Under the pieces are notes generated by a model, which did no database searches, was not told the origin of the DNA, and worked only from the letters and a program-made list of their open reading frames with translations. From Cordylochernes scorpioides (lineage: Eukaryota; Arthropoda; Arachnida; Pseudoscorpiones; Chernetidae), in contig CP092880.1 in the NCBI GenBank assembly GCA_030710605.1, positions 5,395,223 through 5,459,222 on the forward strand: a stretch of 64,000 bases of DNA. Direction: 5' to 3'. This document shows, one piece after another, positions 11,810 through 22,667 of the stretch (the stretch's first letter is position 1; each line of letters begins with the position of its first letter). Made by a program: the position numbers and the translations under genes.

Positions 11810-12095
11810 CTGCCTGGCCGGTATTCATATTTCTTGAAAATAAAGATACTTCGGCTAGAGTAAATATTTTTATTACCTCGACGTTTCGACAAAAATCTTT
11901 TGTCTCCTCGTCAGGATTTTATTTTTGACTCGTGCTTTAGATGAGATGTACAAAAATTTTAAATATCGCGTGAGAACGCCCTTGGAACTTTAGAAAGATT
12001 TTTAACGCCTTGCTAAATGTTTAATTTTTGTTTGTTCCTGACGAGGACAAAAGATTTTTGTCGAAACGTCGAGGTAATAAAAAGATTTACTGGCC
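11810..12095. mobile_element. Family F fold-back element with two hammerhead-like hairpins
   Basis: Inverted arms contain ACTTCGGC(C/T)AG...GTAAAT...TTTTTATTACCTCGACGTTTCG. The minus-strand motif (11926-11878) and the plus-strand motif (12039-12075) each read CUGACGA, a GACAAAA/UUUUGUC hairpin, then GAAACGUC. One or more extra bases sit between CUGACGA and the stem, so they are hammerhead-like rather than strict. ACGU after GAA is self-complementary, the arrangement seen in hammerheads that work as dimers. Other copies: 22.7, 25.9, 46.6 and 50.7 kb. Confidence 0.6.
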
Positions 12096-12285
12096 AATGT
12101 GATACCTATATATTGTGTACTCTCGAATATCTTCAGCATCCTATATATGCCAAAAGAAGAATCTTTCCCATTAAAATGCATTATGAAAATACATATTGGT
12201 TGTTCACCCCAGTACAGAACGTCATGATGATGACGAAGAATGAGCCATAACACCAGTTTCGGAAAATTCAGACAAAAAGTCAACA

Positions 12286-12330
12286 ACCTGTATACGATGA
12301 TTTCGAGCTTTGGCCCTCATCAGTACAGGG
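12286..12330 (-). ncRNA. Hammerhead-type self-cleaving ribozyme motif
   Basis: Minus strand: CCUGUA (stem I), CUGAUGA core, stem II GGGC-CAAA-GCUC, GAAA core, a minimal stem III (AU...GU round a 4-base loop), GUA as the cleavage triplet, then UACAGG, which closes stem I with six pairs. All invariant core bases are present. The predicted cut lies between plus-strand 12293 and 12292. Stem III this short is a known feature of hammerheads in Penelope-like and related retroelements. Activity is not shown. Confidence 0.75.
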
Positions 12331-13067
12331 ACGGCTTCGATTCCATAACAAACTACGAGAGAAGTTATGGAATTGGTCAAATTTACCAAACAGGTGTTGA
12401 AGCTGGTGAAGTAGCAATGGCTGATTTTCAGTCAAGAATACAATATAGAGTTACGGGGTTTTTTAATTGAGAACTGCCTTTTTTTAACATGACTATCATA
12501 CTCCCGCAACTTTATGTTATATGCATTTCATAATATTTAGAAATATACAAATAAAATGACTTGTGTGGGTGTATGAGGAAAGGAAAGTTAAAATGCACGG
12601 GTCAAAACAACCCCTTGGTCACCAGATATCAGCATTCACTCTCCTTCCCCCTGGGGATAATTTATCCTACTCAAAGCAGTTTAAAATCACCTACAGGTGA
12701 TGATCAAGGGATATTTCACACCGAGGTGGTCTCGACACCAGTTGTTCCCAGGGTAGTCCTCTGACCTTCTCTCTTTCCTCCCTGATCTACTCCACGCGGG
12801 GTTTTACCTCTGGATCCTGTGTGTCCTTACCACCCATCACGCAACTACAATGACTGCTTCACAAATCACCACATATATATATGGTAATTTAAACCAACAA
12901 CCCCATATTGTATATAACTTATAACAAGATTTCCATGTTGTATAATAGAAACAAATCTGTAAAGATTATACGCATGATTGACATGTGTCATTTCATCATC
13001 ATATGTAATGTACTTTGTACAAACTGAGGATAAATAAATAAAACTCTGTAATAGATTAAGAGTTGAG
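12331..13067. other. No gene recognised
   Basis: No repeat family detected apart from possible continuation of the element that carries the ribozyme. Confidence 0.4.
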
Positions 13068-13562
13068 CTAAAGCAAAAGGTCAAAAAAGTCTAAAATCGA
13101 GATAGATTTAGAATTCCCACAACAAAGTCTAAACATAGAGTGGAAACTGTCAGGATGGCGCCAGTTTAGAATTTCGCCAGACGATCCACACTCTTCACAT
13201 CTGCTGAAATGCAATACTCCCTTTCTCAGAAAAAATATATAAGACCTCCATCCTAGCCAAAAATACAGTCTCTTCACCATCAGCGGAAGCCCTCGTCGGT
13301 GGTCGCCCAGGTCCTCCTCATCCACCATATAGACCAGTAAGAACTCTTCTATCTCTCCATCTTTCGCTCCTAGCTCAACTTTTATCTGTTCACGGAACTT
13401 TCTTAGTGCAACTGTGTCTTCGTTTTTTGTGTGGACATTCCCAAGCTTTCCACTCTGCCTCGACCACGACTGCCTGTACTTTGTGAGAACGGTAAAAGGT
13501 CTTCCAAGGTGCAGAGAGGTACTGGAAAACTCCATATCCTGACTGTTCCTCTCGGTCAACAC
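13068..13562 (-). CDS. Unrecognised open frame, 164 codons
   Basis: A stop-free frame of ordinary composition: a charged stretch (ALRKFREQIKVELGAKDGEI), then EEFLLVYMVDEEDLGDHRRG and a C-terminal CEECGSSGEILNW. I do not recognise it. The initial ATG is weak and there is no partner exon in sight. It may be a lost exon, a transposon fragment or chance. Confidence 0.25.
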   Translation of the reverse strand: MLTERNSQDMEFSSTSLHLGRPFTVLTKYRQSWSRQSGKLGNVHTKNEDTVALRKFREQIKVELGAKDGEIEEFLLVYMVDEEDLGDHRRGLPLMVKRLYFWLGWRSYIFFLRKGVLHFSRCEECGSSGEILNWRHPDSFHSMFRLCCGNSKSISILDFFDLLL

Positions 13563-13914
13563 AGTATAGCGAGAGTCAACAGGATCTCATCACATATATT
13601 ACTTTAACTCTTTGCATAAATTACATTCTTTCAACTTTAAAACAGATTGCAAAAACAGATTTTTATCGTTATATTGTCCATTTTTATCGTTATCTACAAC
13701 CTTTTTTCGCCATTTTAAGTAATGTCATCACCTGATCAACAAAAGGTCGCATGTTAAGAAGATTATTTCTAAAGGAAGCCAACACAGGTATGTTGCCATG
13801 GAAACCGCCAGGTTGCTAGGGTGACCGCCACGCTGTAGTTGCTAGGAGGAGATGGATGGAGGCGATCAATGGAGACATGGACTGCCATCTATCGACAGTG
13901 AATGGAACTACTCA

Positions 13915-14132
13915 ACACTCCAGAGTTGATATTTGGTATTATATATAATTCTACTGTCCTTTAAGCTTATGTACGATGTTTGCTTAAATATCATTTCTAA
14001 AATTCCACCCTTCATTGTAGCATATATAAGCAGAACGATCCAATACAGTATTAGAACTCTAAAGACGCGGTCTGGTTGATTAAATTGGTGAAACCGCTGG
14101 GAGGGTTCACCACTGATGAGCCAAGACCAACC
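13915..14132. mobile_element. Family B element, partial
   Basis: It ends with GGTGAAACCGCTGGGAGGGT and CACCACTGATGAGCCAAG, and adjoins an (AC)n microsatellite at 14138-14162. Confidence 0.6.
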
Positions 14133-14135
14133 AAT

Positions 14136-14164
14136 ATACACACACACACACACACACACACATA
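14136..14164. repeat. (AC)n microsatellite
   Basis: About 12 AC units. Confidence 0.9.
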
Positions 14165-14544
14165 AAAACCTTTATTAAGACACACAGGTCTTACAGAGGA
14201 TTCTCCTTGGGGTTACAAGACGTAGAAACCTATGAAAGTGGGAAATATACAAAGGGGTAAAAATGGAGAAAGACTATATACACATGGTAAATATATACAG
14301 ATTATTATTTGAATGATCCTATGGAAAATAAAATATGGATTTGGAAAAAAAATTTTTTTTTTGGAAATATGGATGGAAGAAGTGGAGAGCGAAAAGAGGA
14401 AAGAAAACAGGTATTTACATATGGAACATACATATAATGGAACAAGTCAATTTAAACTCTTCTGCTCACACAGCACAGGTGGACCATGGCTTTTTTTCAA
14501 GAAATCCTTAAGAGATTTTCCAGGAAAATCCGAGTGTTCAGAGT

Positions 14545-14672
14545 TGTAAGGTAAACACCGTTGACCAACCAATATATTTTTTTCATCGCAGTAAGGGCAG
14601 TAGAAGTTTGTATTATGTATAAAAGAAACATTCGTGCTTTTAAATTCTTTCATTTTATATGTATAGATGGCG
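14545..14672. mobile_element. Family B terminal arm
   Basis: TTCATCGCAGTAAGGGCAGT to TTTCATTTTATATGTATAGA; same arm as 53.57-53.65 kb. Confidence 0.55.
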
Positions 14673-14800
14673 TGTTATTTCTTTATACAAGTATAAATGC
14701 AAATATACTTGTATTAATTTGGTATTACGTTGATTTGCTGTTGTTCAACTTTCTGTTTACTGTTTTCATACTTAGTTTTTTTTTTTTTGCTTATCTCTAG

Positions 14801-14950
14801 TACACGTGGTACAGACCATGATAATCATGGTAGGTAGAAGTTCGCGACTGCTTTTACTGTAAGTGCACCACATGTCTATATATATGAAAAGCAGCTTGCA
14901 CTTACAAATGTGTCAGAGCCCCGTTTGGTTACTTGCACTCGCTGGTGGGG
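14801..14950 (-). mobile_element. SINE-t fragment (tail half)
   Basis: TACACGTGGTACAGACCATG to CTTGCACTCGCTGGTGGGG, then unrelated sequence. The tRNA-like head is missing. Confidence 0.75.
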
Positions 14951-15079
14951 ACATCATACTTAGTACCTGAGCTTTCACTCTATATCTACTCTTGTGATGT
15001 GATAAACTGCGATATCATCTTAATTAGGACATCAAAAACGGACTATCTGTGATTATGCAAATTAATAATATATTGTTCA

Positions 15080-15225
15080 TTATTAATTAAAAGGCATAAT
15101 TTTAGATCTGAAATAAAACATTTTATTAATTACAAAATACCAATATTTCAATAAGCTGTATGCCTAACTTCGTTATTTTTAGATCCAAAAATTATGCCTT
15201 TTAATTAATAATTTCATATGGATGG
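15080..15225. mobile_element. Family C fold-back, short copy
   Basis: TTAATTAAAAGGCATAATTT at the left pairs with AAAATTATGCCTTTTAATTA at the right. The middle is mostly deleted. Confidence 0.55.
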
Positions 15226-15273
15226 CTCTATATTCAAGATTTTTTTCATTATATTTGTTAATGGTGAAGAAAT

Positions 15274-15352
15274 GTGTGGCTCTTTAAATATTTTGAAATT
15301 TTGTAAATTGTAATTTTTGACTCTTCCGACTTAAAAGTTTGACGACCCCTGT
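15274..15352. mobile_element. hAT-like end
   Basis: GTGGCTCTTTAAATATTTTG to AAGTTTGACGACCCCTG. Confidence 0.5.
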
Positions 15353-16344
15353 TCTAGAATACTCGTGCTGGATGCGCAGTTCAGATTCCCTGGAGCTCTT
15401 GCTTTGCATAAATCGACCACCAAATTTCATTCATTTGCATATCGTAACGTCTTTGTATATATAATATTTCGATTGGGATCCTGTCGACTCTTTGTCGGAT
15501 CCTGTTGTTTGCCTGTGTTAGATCCTGTTGACTCCTGTCGACGTACTGTGGGATTGGTGAATTGTGGTGAATCCTATGTCGGATTCTGTTGAATTGATGA
15601 TTGATGGCGCAGTCTTGGTCGAATGGTGGGTTTCCACAGGGGAAATAACGAGCACCTGGATGGGATAGAACCTGGACTTCGCGAAAGGGAGAGAGTGATT
15701 GAGACTGGAGGAGGTACCTTGCCTTTCACATGATCGAAGAGGATTTTACCTTGGTTGGAGCCTAAGTTGAGCACACCTTGCTTCTAGCCCGGTCACCTAC
15801 CTTCTCCTTAACTTCTTGTCCGAGATCATCGTCATAAACTCTCTCGGCTTCTCATTGGTGGAGATCTTTCTACGTGCCTGCTTCTGATTCGCTATTAGTT
15901 GGTCATGCTTAAAGGTGATTGGTTGATTTGTCATGCTTAACTGTGATTGGCTTAGTACCTCCATTGTCGCCATGATTTCAATCTTCCAGGAAGAAGAAGG
16001 TCTTTGAACTTTAGTTTTATGGGTCCTGGGCAGTGACCTTTACTTCCTGGATGATGCAATCCTGTTAATTATTGTTCCCTTTTTCGCGAAGCCTAACTTT
16101 TATTAAATCTTTTGACGATACATTGCATAGATTGTGGTGGGGTTACATATTGCTATATACAAATTATCACATATGTATTTTCATATAAATCGAAAAACTA
16201 CTTCTTGGTGTGTCGAATTCTTTGTTATAGAGTGTACACCAGCAGCTTTCTAATTTTGCATATCTAAGCCTCAATAGATGGCGCGCATTCTAGGCAGAAG
16301 ACATAAACATTAGCCGCCATTTTTTACGACCCTGACACTTGATA
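15353..16344. other. Unassigned block with several CCAAT boxes
   Basis: Moderately GC-rich, with tandem GGATCCTGT(T/C)G motifs near 15475-15540 and three ATTGG motifs at 15855-15955. Looks like LTR or promoter-type DNA, but no ends were found. Confidence 0.35.
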
Positions 16345-16516
16345 TTTAAGAAAAAAAAAACATCTCCTTATCGTACAGCTGAAATTTGCTGATGGCTTTC
16401 GCCATCTATCGGAATAAATAACAACTATTCATTGATTTTTTTATTATTATTCCAAGAATTGGTCAAATACCTATTTAAGTTGCACGATAAGGAAATGCCT
16501 TTTTTTCTTAATTTAT
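16345..16516. mobile_element. Diverged copy of the 8.2-kb fold-back
   Basis: ACATCTCCTTATCGTACAGC at the left and TTGCACGATAAGGAAATGCC at the right; the spacer is longer and AT-rich. Confidence 0.6.
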
Positions 16517-16679
16517 GAACCTTATCCCAGTACAATGTCACATTTGTTCTATTTTTTTTTCTTCACTTGATATTTAGTTCTTTGGAATTCAATTTCATTA
16601 TTAATAATTGCTTATTTTACCTTAATTTTGATCTATTCTTATTCATCTTAAATATTAATCTAGTCTTATTTTATAATAT

Positions 16680-17095
16680 GATGCACTAGCGCGCCATCTG
16701 TTATCAAAATTCGAAACTATTTTAAAGACGTAAGATTCTTATTGAAAATTAAACAATTTCTACTGCCCCTTACTGCAATGGAAAATTTAATTGGAGGGCC
16801 TGGCTCATCAGTGGTGAACCCTCCCAGCGGTTTCGCCAGTTTAATCTACCATACCGCTGTTATATTGCATTTTTGGAACTTCCTTTTATAGTGATACTGT
16901 TGCTAGACTCTTGGAAAAGGTATTTCAGAAGAACTATGGACATAAGCCTTGAGGACAGTAGAATTACATACTGGGAGGGTTCACCACTGATGAGCCAGAC
17001 CCTTCCTTTAATTTTTCCATTGCAGTAAGGGAGTAGAAATTGTTTAATTTCAAAAATAATCGTACGTCTTTAAAATAGTTTCGAATCTAGTTTTA
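16680..17095. mobile_element. Family B element with both arms
   Basis: The left arm has ACAATTTCTACTGCCCCTTA; the right arm has TTCCATTGCAGTAAGGGAGT and AGAAATTGTTTAATTT. The left end begins with GATGCACTAGCGCGCCATCT, shared with 51.0 kb. Confidence 0.65.
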
Positions 17096-17454
17096 TTTGT
17101 TAAAGAGAGAGAGATATTTTTGTTTTTATTATTCTATATTCTGGCCAAACGAATCATCGTCTACATTACTGTGACAATAAAAACAACAATTTTCACTTCT
17201 CATTAGCATTTGGGGATCCAATGATAGACCATTCAAGTGAATCTCGATTTACAAAGATTCAAATAACTCCATATAACCATTTGTGGGTAAACAATATAAA
17301 GAACACTTCATTTCTGTTCATTGTTATTTAGAGAGTCGATTTAGAATGGATTAAATTACTAATTAACTGGTATAAGACGATTTGTGGAGTATATTTAAGC
17401 AACAATGGATTCCTTCATGTGATCATATGATGATTAGGGGTGTTGTTGTTATCA
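17096..17454. other. No gene recognised
   Basis: AT-rich, nothing seen. Confidence 0.5.
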
Positions 17455-18305
17455 TGTCCAATGAAGAGCCTCAGATGTCTCCATGCATCTCTATCACAGC
17501 AGTCGCAATGTCCTCTATCTTGGGTGTGTATACTGTATTGTTGTTGTTGTCGTGTCCAATGAAGAGCCTCAGATGTCTCCATACATCTCTATCACAGCAG
17601 TCGCAATGTTCTCTATCTTGGGTGTGTATACTGTATTGTTGTTGTTGTCGTGTCCAATGAAGAGCCTCAGATGTATCCATGCATCTCTATCACAGCAGTC
17701 GCAATGTCCTCTATCTTGGGTGTGTATACTGTATTGTTGTTTTTGCCGTGTCCAATGAAGAGCCTCAGATGTCTCCATGCATCTCTATCACAGCAGTCGC
17801 AATGTCCTCTATCTTGGATGTGTATACTGTATTGTTGTTGTTGTCATGTCCAATGAAGAGCCTCAGATGTCTCCATACATCTCCATCACAGCAATGTTCT
17901 CTATCTTGGGTGTGTATACTGTATTGTTGTTGTTGTCATGTCCAATGAAGAGCCTCAGATGTCCCCATGCATCTCTATCACAGCAGTCGCAATGTCCTCT
18001 ATCTTTGGTGTGTATGCTGTATTGTTGTTGTCGTGTCCAATGAAGAGCCTCAGATGTCTCCATACATCTCTATCACAGCAGTCGCAATGTCCACTATCTT
18101 GGGTGTGTATACTGTATTGTTTTGTTGCTAGTGTGTCTAATGAAGAACCTAAGATTTCCCGATGCATCTCTATCCCAGCAATGTCCTCTATCTTGGATGT
18201 GTAAAGCTGCTCTGGGTCCATGTCAATTTTCTGTTGTTGTTGCGTCCAATGAAGAGCCTCAGATGTTTCCATGTATCTCTATCACAGCAGTCGCAATGTC
18301 CACTA
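17455..18305. repeat. 98-bp minisatellite, nine units (family A)
   Basis: Units start near 17455, 17553, 17651, 17749, 17847, 17939, 18034, 18133 and 18243. Most are 98 bp, with indels in the later ones. The unit runs TGTCCAATGAAGAGCCTCAG...CACAGCAGTCGCAATGTCC...GTATACTGTATTGTTG. Overlapping ORFs here come from the repeat having no stops in several frames. Confidence 0.9.
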
Positions 18306-18769
18306 TTAAAGGGGTGATTTTAGACATTAAAAAAGTGTTAAACATAAAGCTATAACGCGCTATCTATTTACACTACTGCTCATTAAACTAGTAACACCAA
18401 GAATAAATACTAAAAATAATTGATATTTGAAAAATAGATTATATTGGAAATAAGGGATTAGATTCTCAAGAAATTTGGGAGTGTAGATCCTGAGAAATCA
18501 GAACCCAGAAGAAACATATCCAGCAAAAATAACAACACTTATACACCTGGTTATTGACACAAACAGATATTAGATCACATGTACAGGTATAACTTCTCAT
18601 CCAGCTTTGTTCTATATATATTTTAATTGATTAATTATACCCACAGAGTATATGTGTAAGATCACAAGTTAGTAAGCGCTAACCGAGAAAATCTTTTATA
18701 TTTTGTACTCTCTCTTGTAAATCAATAAATATAATGTTTAATGTTTTGAAAATAGAGCAATCCATAAAT
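18306..18769. other. No gene recognised
   Basis: AT-rich, nothing seen. Confidence 0.5.
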
Positions 18770-18780
18770 AAATATTTAAT

Positions 18781-19484
18781 TAAAAAGGCATATATTGGAT
18801 CAAAATATCTTTTATTTTACCAATATTTCAGTTGGTTGAACGCCAACCTTTATCAAGGTGTTATAACATTGTGTGTCAACAACAAAGTCAAGTGGCGCTG
18901 AGTTTGTTGTTGACCAACATTAATATTGTAACGTGGATGACAAGAGACCAGAGTAAAGTTGGGGAAAGAGGGGTGGACTCTAGCGGCCCCCGCTGCCATG
19001 TGGCAGGCGCTAAAAACAGCATTCCTGTGTGGGTAGGACAGAGTCTGGTTACATCTGCGGCAAGGAGAAGACTTAGCGAGTTCCTCCGGGCGTGTGGATG
19101 ATCCTACAAGGTGGTGCCAGGAGAGACTGACATCGGAGCGACCTACAAGCCGGTGTAGTCCAAGCTGTATGTGTATAGTGTGGAGCGGAACGCTTCACAA
19201 GAGGACGTCCACGGCGCCAAGGATTCTTCAGACGGGGAGATTGAAGGCAAGTCCCACTTATTGTACTCCTTCTATTGAGATACAATAAAGCGCTAACTTT
19301 AGCTGCAATCCCTTCGAACTCACATGTGTATCTTTGTGGCAACCTGAGTAGACAAAGTGCACGAATAGCGTCTGGGTACGACGTAACAATATGTTATAAT
19401 ACTTTGATAAAGGTTGGCATTCAGCCAACTGAAATATTGGTAAAATAAATGATATTTTGATTCAATATATGCCTTTTTAATTAA
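18781..19484. mobile_element. Family C fold-back with 11-bp target duplication, carrying a solo LTR
   Basis: Flanked by AAATATTTAAT at 18770-18780 and 19485-19495. Arms: AAAAAGGCATATATTGGATC... and ...GATTCAATATATGCCTTTTT. The right arm reads UUGAUAA, hairpin AGGUUGGC-AUUCA-GCCAACU, GAAAUAUUGG, a layout like the hammerhead-like hairpins of family H. A 462-bp LTR sits in the loop. Confidence 0.75.
18927..19388 (+). mobile_element. Solo LTR, 4-bp target duplication
   Basis: 462 bp, starting TGTAACGTGG and ending ACGTAACA, flanked by ATAT (18923-18926, 19389-19392). It has an AATAAAG signal at about 19283. No internal retrotransposon sequence. It is GC-richer than its surroundings. Confidence 0.75.
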
Positions 19485-19825
19485 AAATATTTAATGTGTG
19501 TCTGAATATTCTTTGAATCAGTTTCATTAAAAATTCTAAGCAAAGTCAACAAGCTTCAACACGCTGTCACAGTTCATCGACAGTAGTGACTGACGTATAG
19601 TGACAGTCGCTCAGTAACCATTAACCAGACGTTTTCTATTGGTGACAGATCAGGAGAACGTTTTCTGTATGTAGGAAGATCCAAACAATACCGTCAAAAT
19701 GAAGTCATATATTGTTGATCCATGGAATAAAGAAAGTTGCAATATCATTCACATTATAAATATGTTTTTGTGTTCAATGTAGAAAGTTTTGTGTTGGTTT
19801 GTATATTCATATTATAGCAAAGTAT

Positions 19826-20363
19826 TGTTACGTAGAAATAAAAGCACATTCGAGATAGAGAAATAATATTCTAGAACATTTAAGAATAATGTATAAAAAG
19901 CGAAAGACAACTGATTGGCCAATCTATAGCGATTGCGCAATGCTCGGTGCTGGCGGCTTTCTGATTGGTTAACCAACCATGACCGTTCTGGAAAGATCTA
20001 CTCCAGGATATATATAGGGAGGAGAAACTCATGCCGTGGGAAGAAAGATAAGAAAAAGAAGTCGAAGAACGAAGCTACGTGGTGTACTCCAAGCAAGCTG
20101 CTGTCTCAAGAGGTCGGACTGCTGCTTACCGCCGACGCCGGTGTACTTCTTGGAAGATTCTAGAAGGTTCTACGAACTTCTGTCTCATGTTCTGCTCCTG
20201 CTTTCCCTCACCGTGCTGCAGTTGGTGAGTCTGTAACTGCTGTTTTTTTATTGTTGTTTTATTTTTGCACTCTTAGTAATTATTTTATTGATTAGGTTTA
20301 AATAAAGTCCTAAAGATCCTTTGTACCCACGGAAGTTATTCTTTGTCAACCAACAACGCAACA
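19826..20363 (+). mobile_element. Solo LTR, 4-bp target duplication
   Basis: 538 bp from TGTTACGTAG to ACGCAACA, flanked by GTAT (19822-19825, 20364-20367). It contains a TATA box (GGATATATATAGGG at about 20008) and AATAAAG at about 20302, in the order expected of U3-R-U5. Ends differ from the LTR at 18.9 kb apart from a shared TGTWACG start. Confidence 0.75.
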
Positions 20364-20824
20364 GTATTTATTATTTTATTATCAGAATGTAATTTTTTAT
20401 GTTTATTGCTACTCTGTAAACTTCTCTTTTTGCTTATCTTTTGTTTATCATTCGTAGTTTGTCCTTGCCTGAAATAAATTGCTGTTATCCCAAAGTTGGT
20501 CTTCCCTAATTTTCCACGTGGCAATATTCATGGAAAATAGACAATCTTATGCTATGCTTATATTCTCCTTTGTTTCCAGGTTTCTGCTCCATATGATGAG
20601 AAAGAAGTTTGAACAAAGATTGGGAATATTCAAGTGTTCCTGTGTGGTGGTTCACGAGCTGTGCAGCATTTGCTTGAACATTCTACTTGAGCCTGGTATC
20701 TACACATCCCCTCCACGCAGTGTCTACATCGCTGGACACAGAGATCGTACATAGCTACAAGATCAGAAACATTTGGGCCATTGACGGATCGCTGGACTAT
20801 AGACTCCACGCAGTGTCTACATCG

Positions 20825-21206
20825 CTGGACCCGTAGATGTCGGACATAGGTACAAGAGCAGAAACATTTGGGCCACTGACCGAGCATTAGACTGACTGTG
20901 TTAATTTCAGATGAGGTGAAACATGAAGAGCCAACAGGAATGTTGCCACATGAGCTTAGAAAAACGACAATGTAAGAATTTGAAAGGTACGATACTGCCT
21001 ATAGAAACGTAGATGATCATCTACAGGCAGTATCGCGCCCTTCAATTTCTTACATAATCGCTTTTTCTGAGCTCATGTGGCAACATTCCTGTTGACTATG
21101 CATGCTTCGCCTCATCTTAAATGAACACAGTCAGTCTAATACTCCAGCAATCGGTCAATGACCCAAATATTTCTGCTCTTGTAGTTATGTCCGACCTCTC
21201 ATCCTA
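20825..21206. mobile_element. Long fold-back, arms of about 180 bp
   Basis: GTCGGACATAGGTACAAGAG, AACAGGAATGTTGCCACATG at the left and their complements at the right (CATGTGGCAACATTCCTGTT, CTCTTGTAGTTATGTCCGAC), with a centre near 21017. Outside the left arm, CTCCACGCAGTGTCTACATC is duplicated (20713 and 20806). Confidence 0.75.
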
Positions 21207-21255
21207 AAGCCTATCTAGGGGAGGCCGCCAGACCTGTCGTCTTGGATTTTAGCGA

Positions 21256-21829
21256 TGTACCTAGACCAGGGGTCATCAAACTTTTGAGTCAGAAGAGTCA
21301 ATAATAAAAATTTACAAAATATCAAAGTTTTTAAAGAACCCACAATTTTTTCTTCTTGCCAACAATAAATAGTACAATATAATACACTGCGGCTTGTGAT
21401 TGTGAAACAACACTTAAAGTTACACCGCATAAGTTTCTTTTCAACGAAAAATCAAAATTTATTTCAAGGTGAAATATTGACTATTTCTAACCTTTTTGGA
21501 TGAGGTATGAAAGGGTGAATTATGAAGAGTAATGATGAACCTGGACACTTTTATTTTTCCGTTCATCATTACTCTTCATAATTCACCCATTCATACCTCA
21601 TCCAAAAAGGTTAGAAATAGTCAATATTTCACCTTGAAATAAATTTTGATTTTTCGTTGAAAAGAAACTCATGCGGTGTAACTTCAAGTGTTGTTTCACA
21701 ACAATATATAGTACTCACATAAATAATATTTACATATGGAACTATATAAACAGCTTCACATCCAAAGAACCGTATGTGACTCACAAGCCTCAGTTTACCA
21801 ACCCCTGACATAGATGATCCCGTCATCTC
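21256..21829. mobile_element. hAT-like element carrying family E
   Basis: Ends CCAGGGGTCATCAAACTT and AGTTTACCAACCCCTG are imperfect inverted repeats of the CAGGGGT type. The outer 8 bases (ACCTAGAC, ACATAGAT) agree at 6 of 8, a possible decayed 8-bp duplication. Related ends lie at 15.3 and 32.5 kb. Confidence 0.6.
21375..21699. mobile_element. Family E fold-back with about 14-bp target duplication in a hAT-like element
   Basis: 325 bp with arms of about 145 bp. Flanked by AACAATAAATAGTA (21361-21374) and AACAATATATAGTA (21700-21713), 13 of 14 identical. Confidence 0.75.
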
Positions 21830-21925
21830 TTCATTCACCCAAGACGCTATCTATGGCCATTTGGTCAACCAAAATAATTTAACGATGCTGCAATATTGAA
21901 CTTGTTTACTCTATTTATTATAACT

Positions 21926-22295
21926 AAACTAGACGGGTGACCCAGGCTTCGCCCCGGGATTGACCCGTGTGCATATCTATCCGAGTGATATATATTTAGA
22001 TAAGATTTTTTTTTTAAATAATTGTTTGTTATTAGCATTATCTATTTGTTTGCATCAGCATAATTTAATCTAATCTTTGATAGAGGGCGCTGTTCGTGAG
22101 CTAAGTAGAATAATTTGAATATATAGTTTTAATAATTGATTTATATATATTTTTAAATAGCCTATCGTGTTCCCCATATTTTTTTTACCTATGTATGGAA
22201 ATTTTGGTTTGAATTAGTGAACTACTGCGAATTTGTATACCGGACATACAAACAAACAAACAAACATGCAAACATTGATTTTTATATATAGATAA
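21926..22295 (-). mobile_element. Helitron-like element with GGCGAAGCC hairpin
   Basis: The minus strand ends CCCGGGGCGAAGCCTGGG, TCACCCGT, CTAGT. The other end at about 22290 has TATATATAAAAATCAATG followed by (GTTT)n and GTATGTCCGGTATAC, a start shared by many dispersed arthropod repeats of this type. Confidence 0.5.
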
Positions 22296-22314
22296 TGAAT
22301 TTTTTGTATATAAA

Positions 22315-22562
22315 TACACCCATACCTCGTTTTGCGTCGGGGTTACGTTCCAAAAAAACACGACGCAAAGTGAAAATATGTGAAGGCGCAATCAAAAACA
22401 AAGGTTTTGCCATATTTTAGTGAAAAAAATTAAAGACTCGAATCCAAAACAACGCAACTTCGAAAATCTAACGAAGCACAGTGAAAATCAGTAAAAATTA
22501 AGCAGCGACGCAACTTCGAAAAAAACGCAAAACGAAGCAACGCAAAGCGAGGTATTGGTGTA
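22315..22562. mobile_element. MITE with TACACCCATACCTCG ends
   Basis: 248 bp. The left end TACACCCATACCTCG(T) and right end (G)CGAGGTATTGGTGTA are inverted. The body is full of CGACGCAA(C/A)TTCG motifs. Confidence 0.8.
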
Positions 22563-22667
22563 TATATTCTTAGACAGGATATGAACTATTTATTATAAAA
22601 ACACACACACACAAAATATGATATTTGGTTTATATGATGTATTCCTATATACACCTAACTTATAATT

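Noticed and set aside
17382..18355. A dozen overlapping ORFs of 60-105 codons
   Set aside because: They are frames left open by the 98-bp tandem repeat, on both strands and in several frames.
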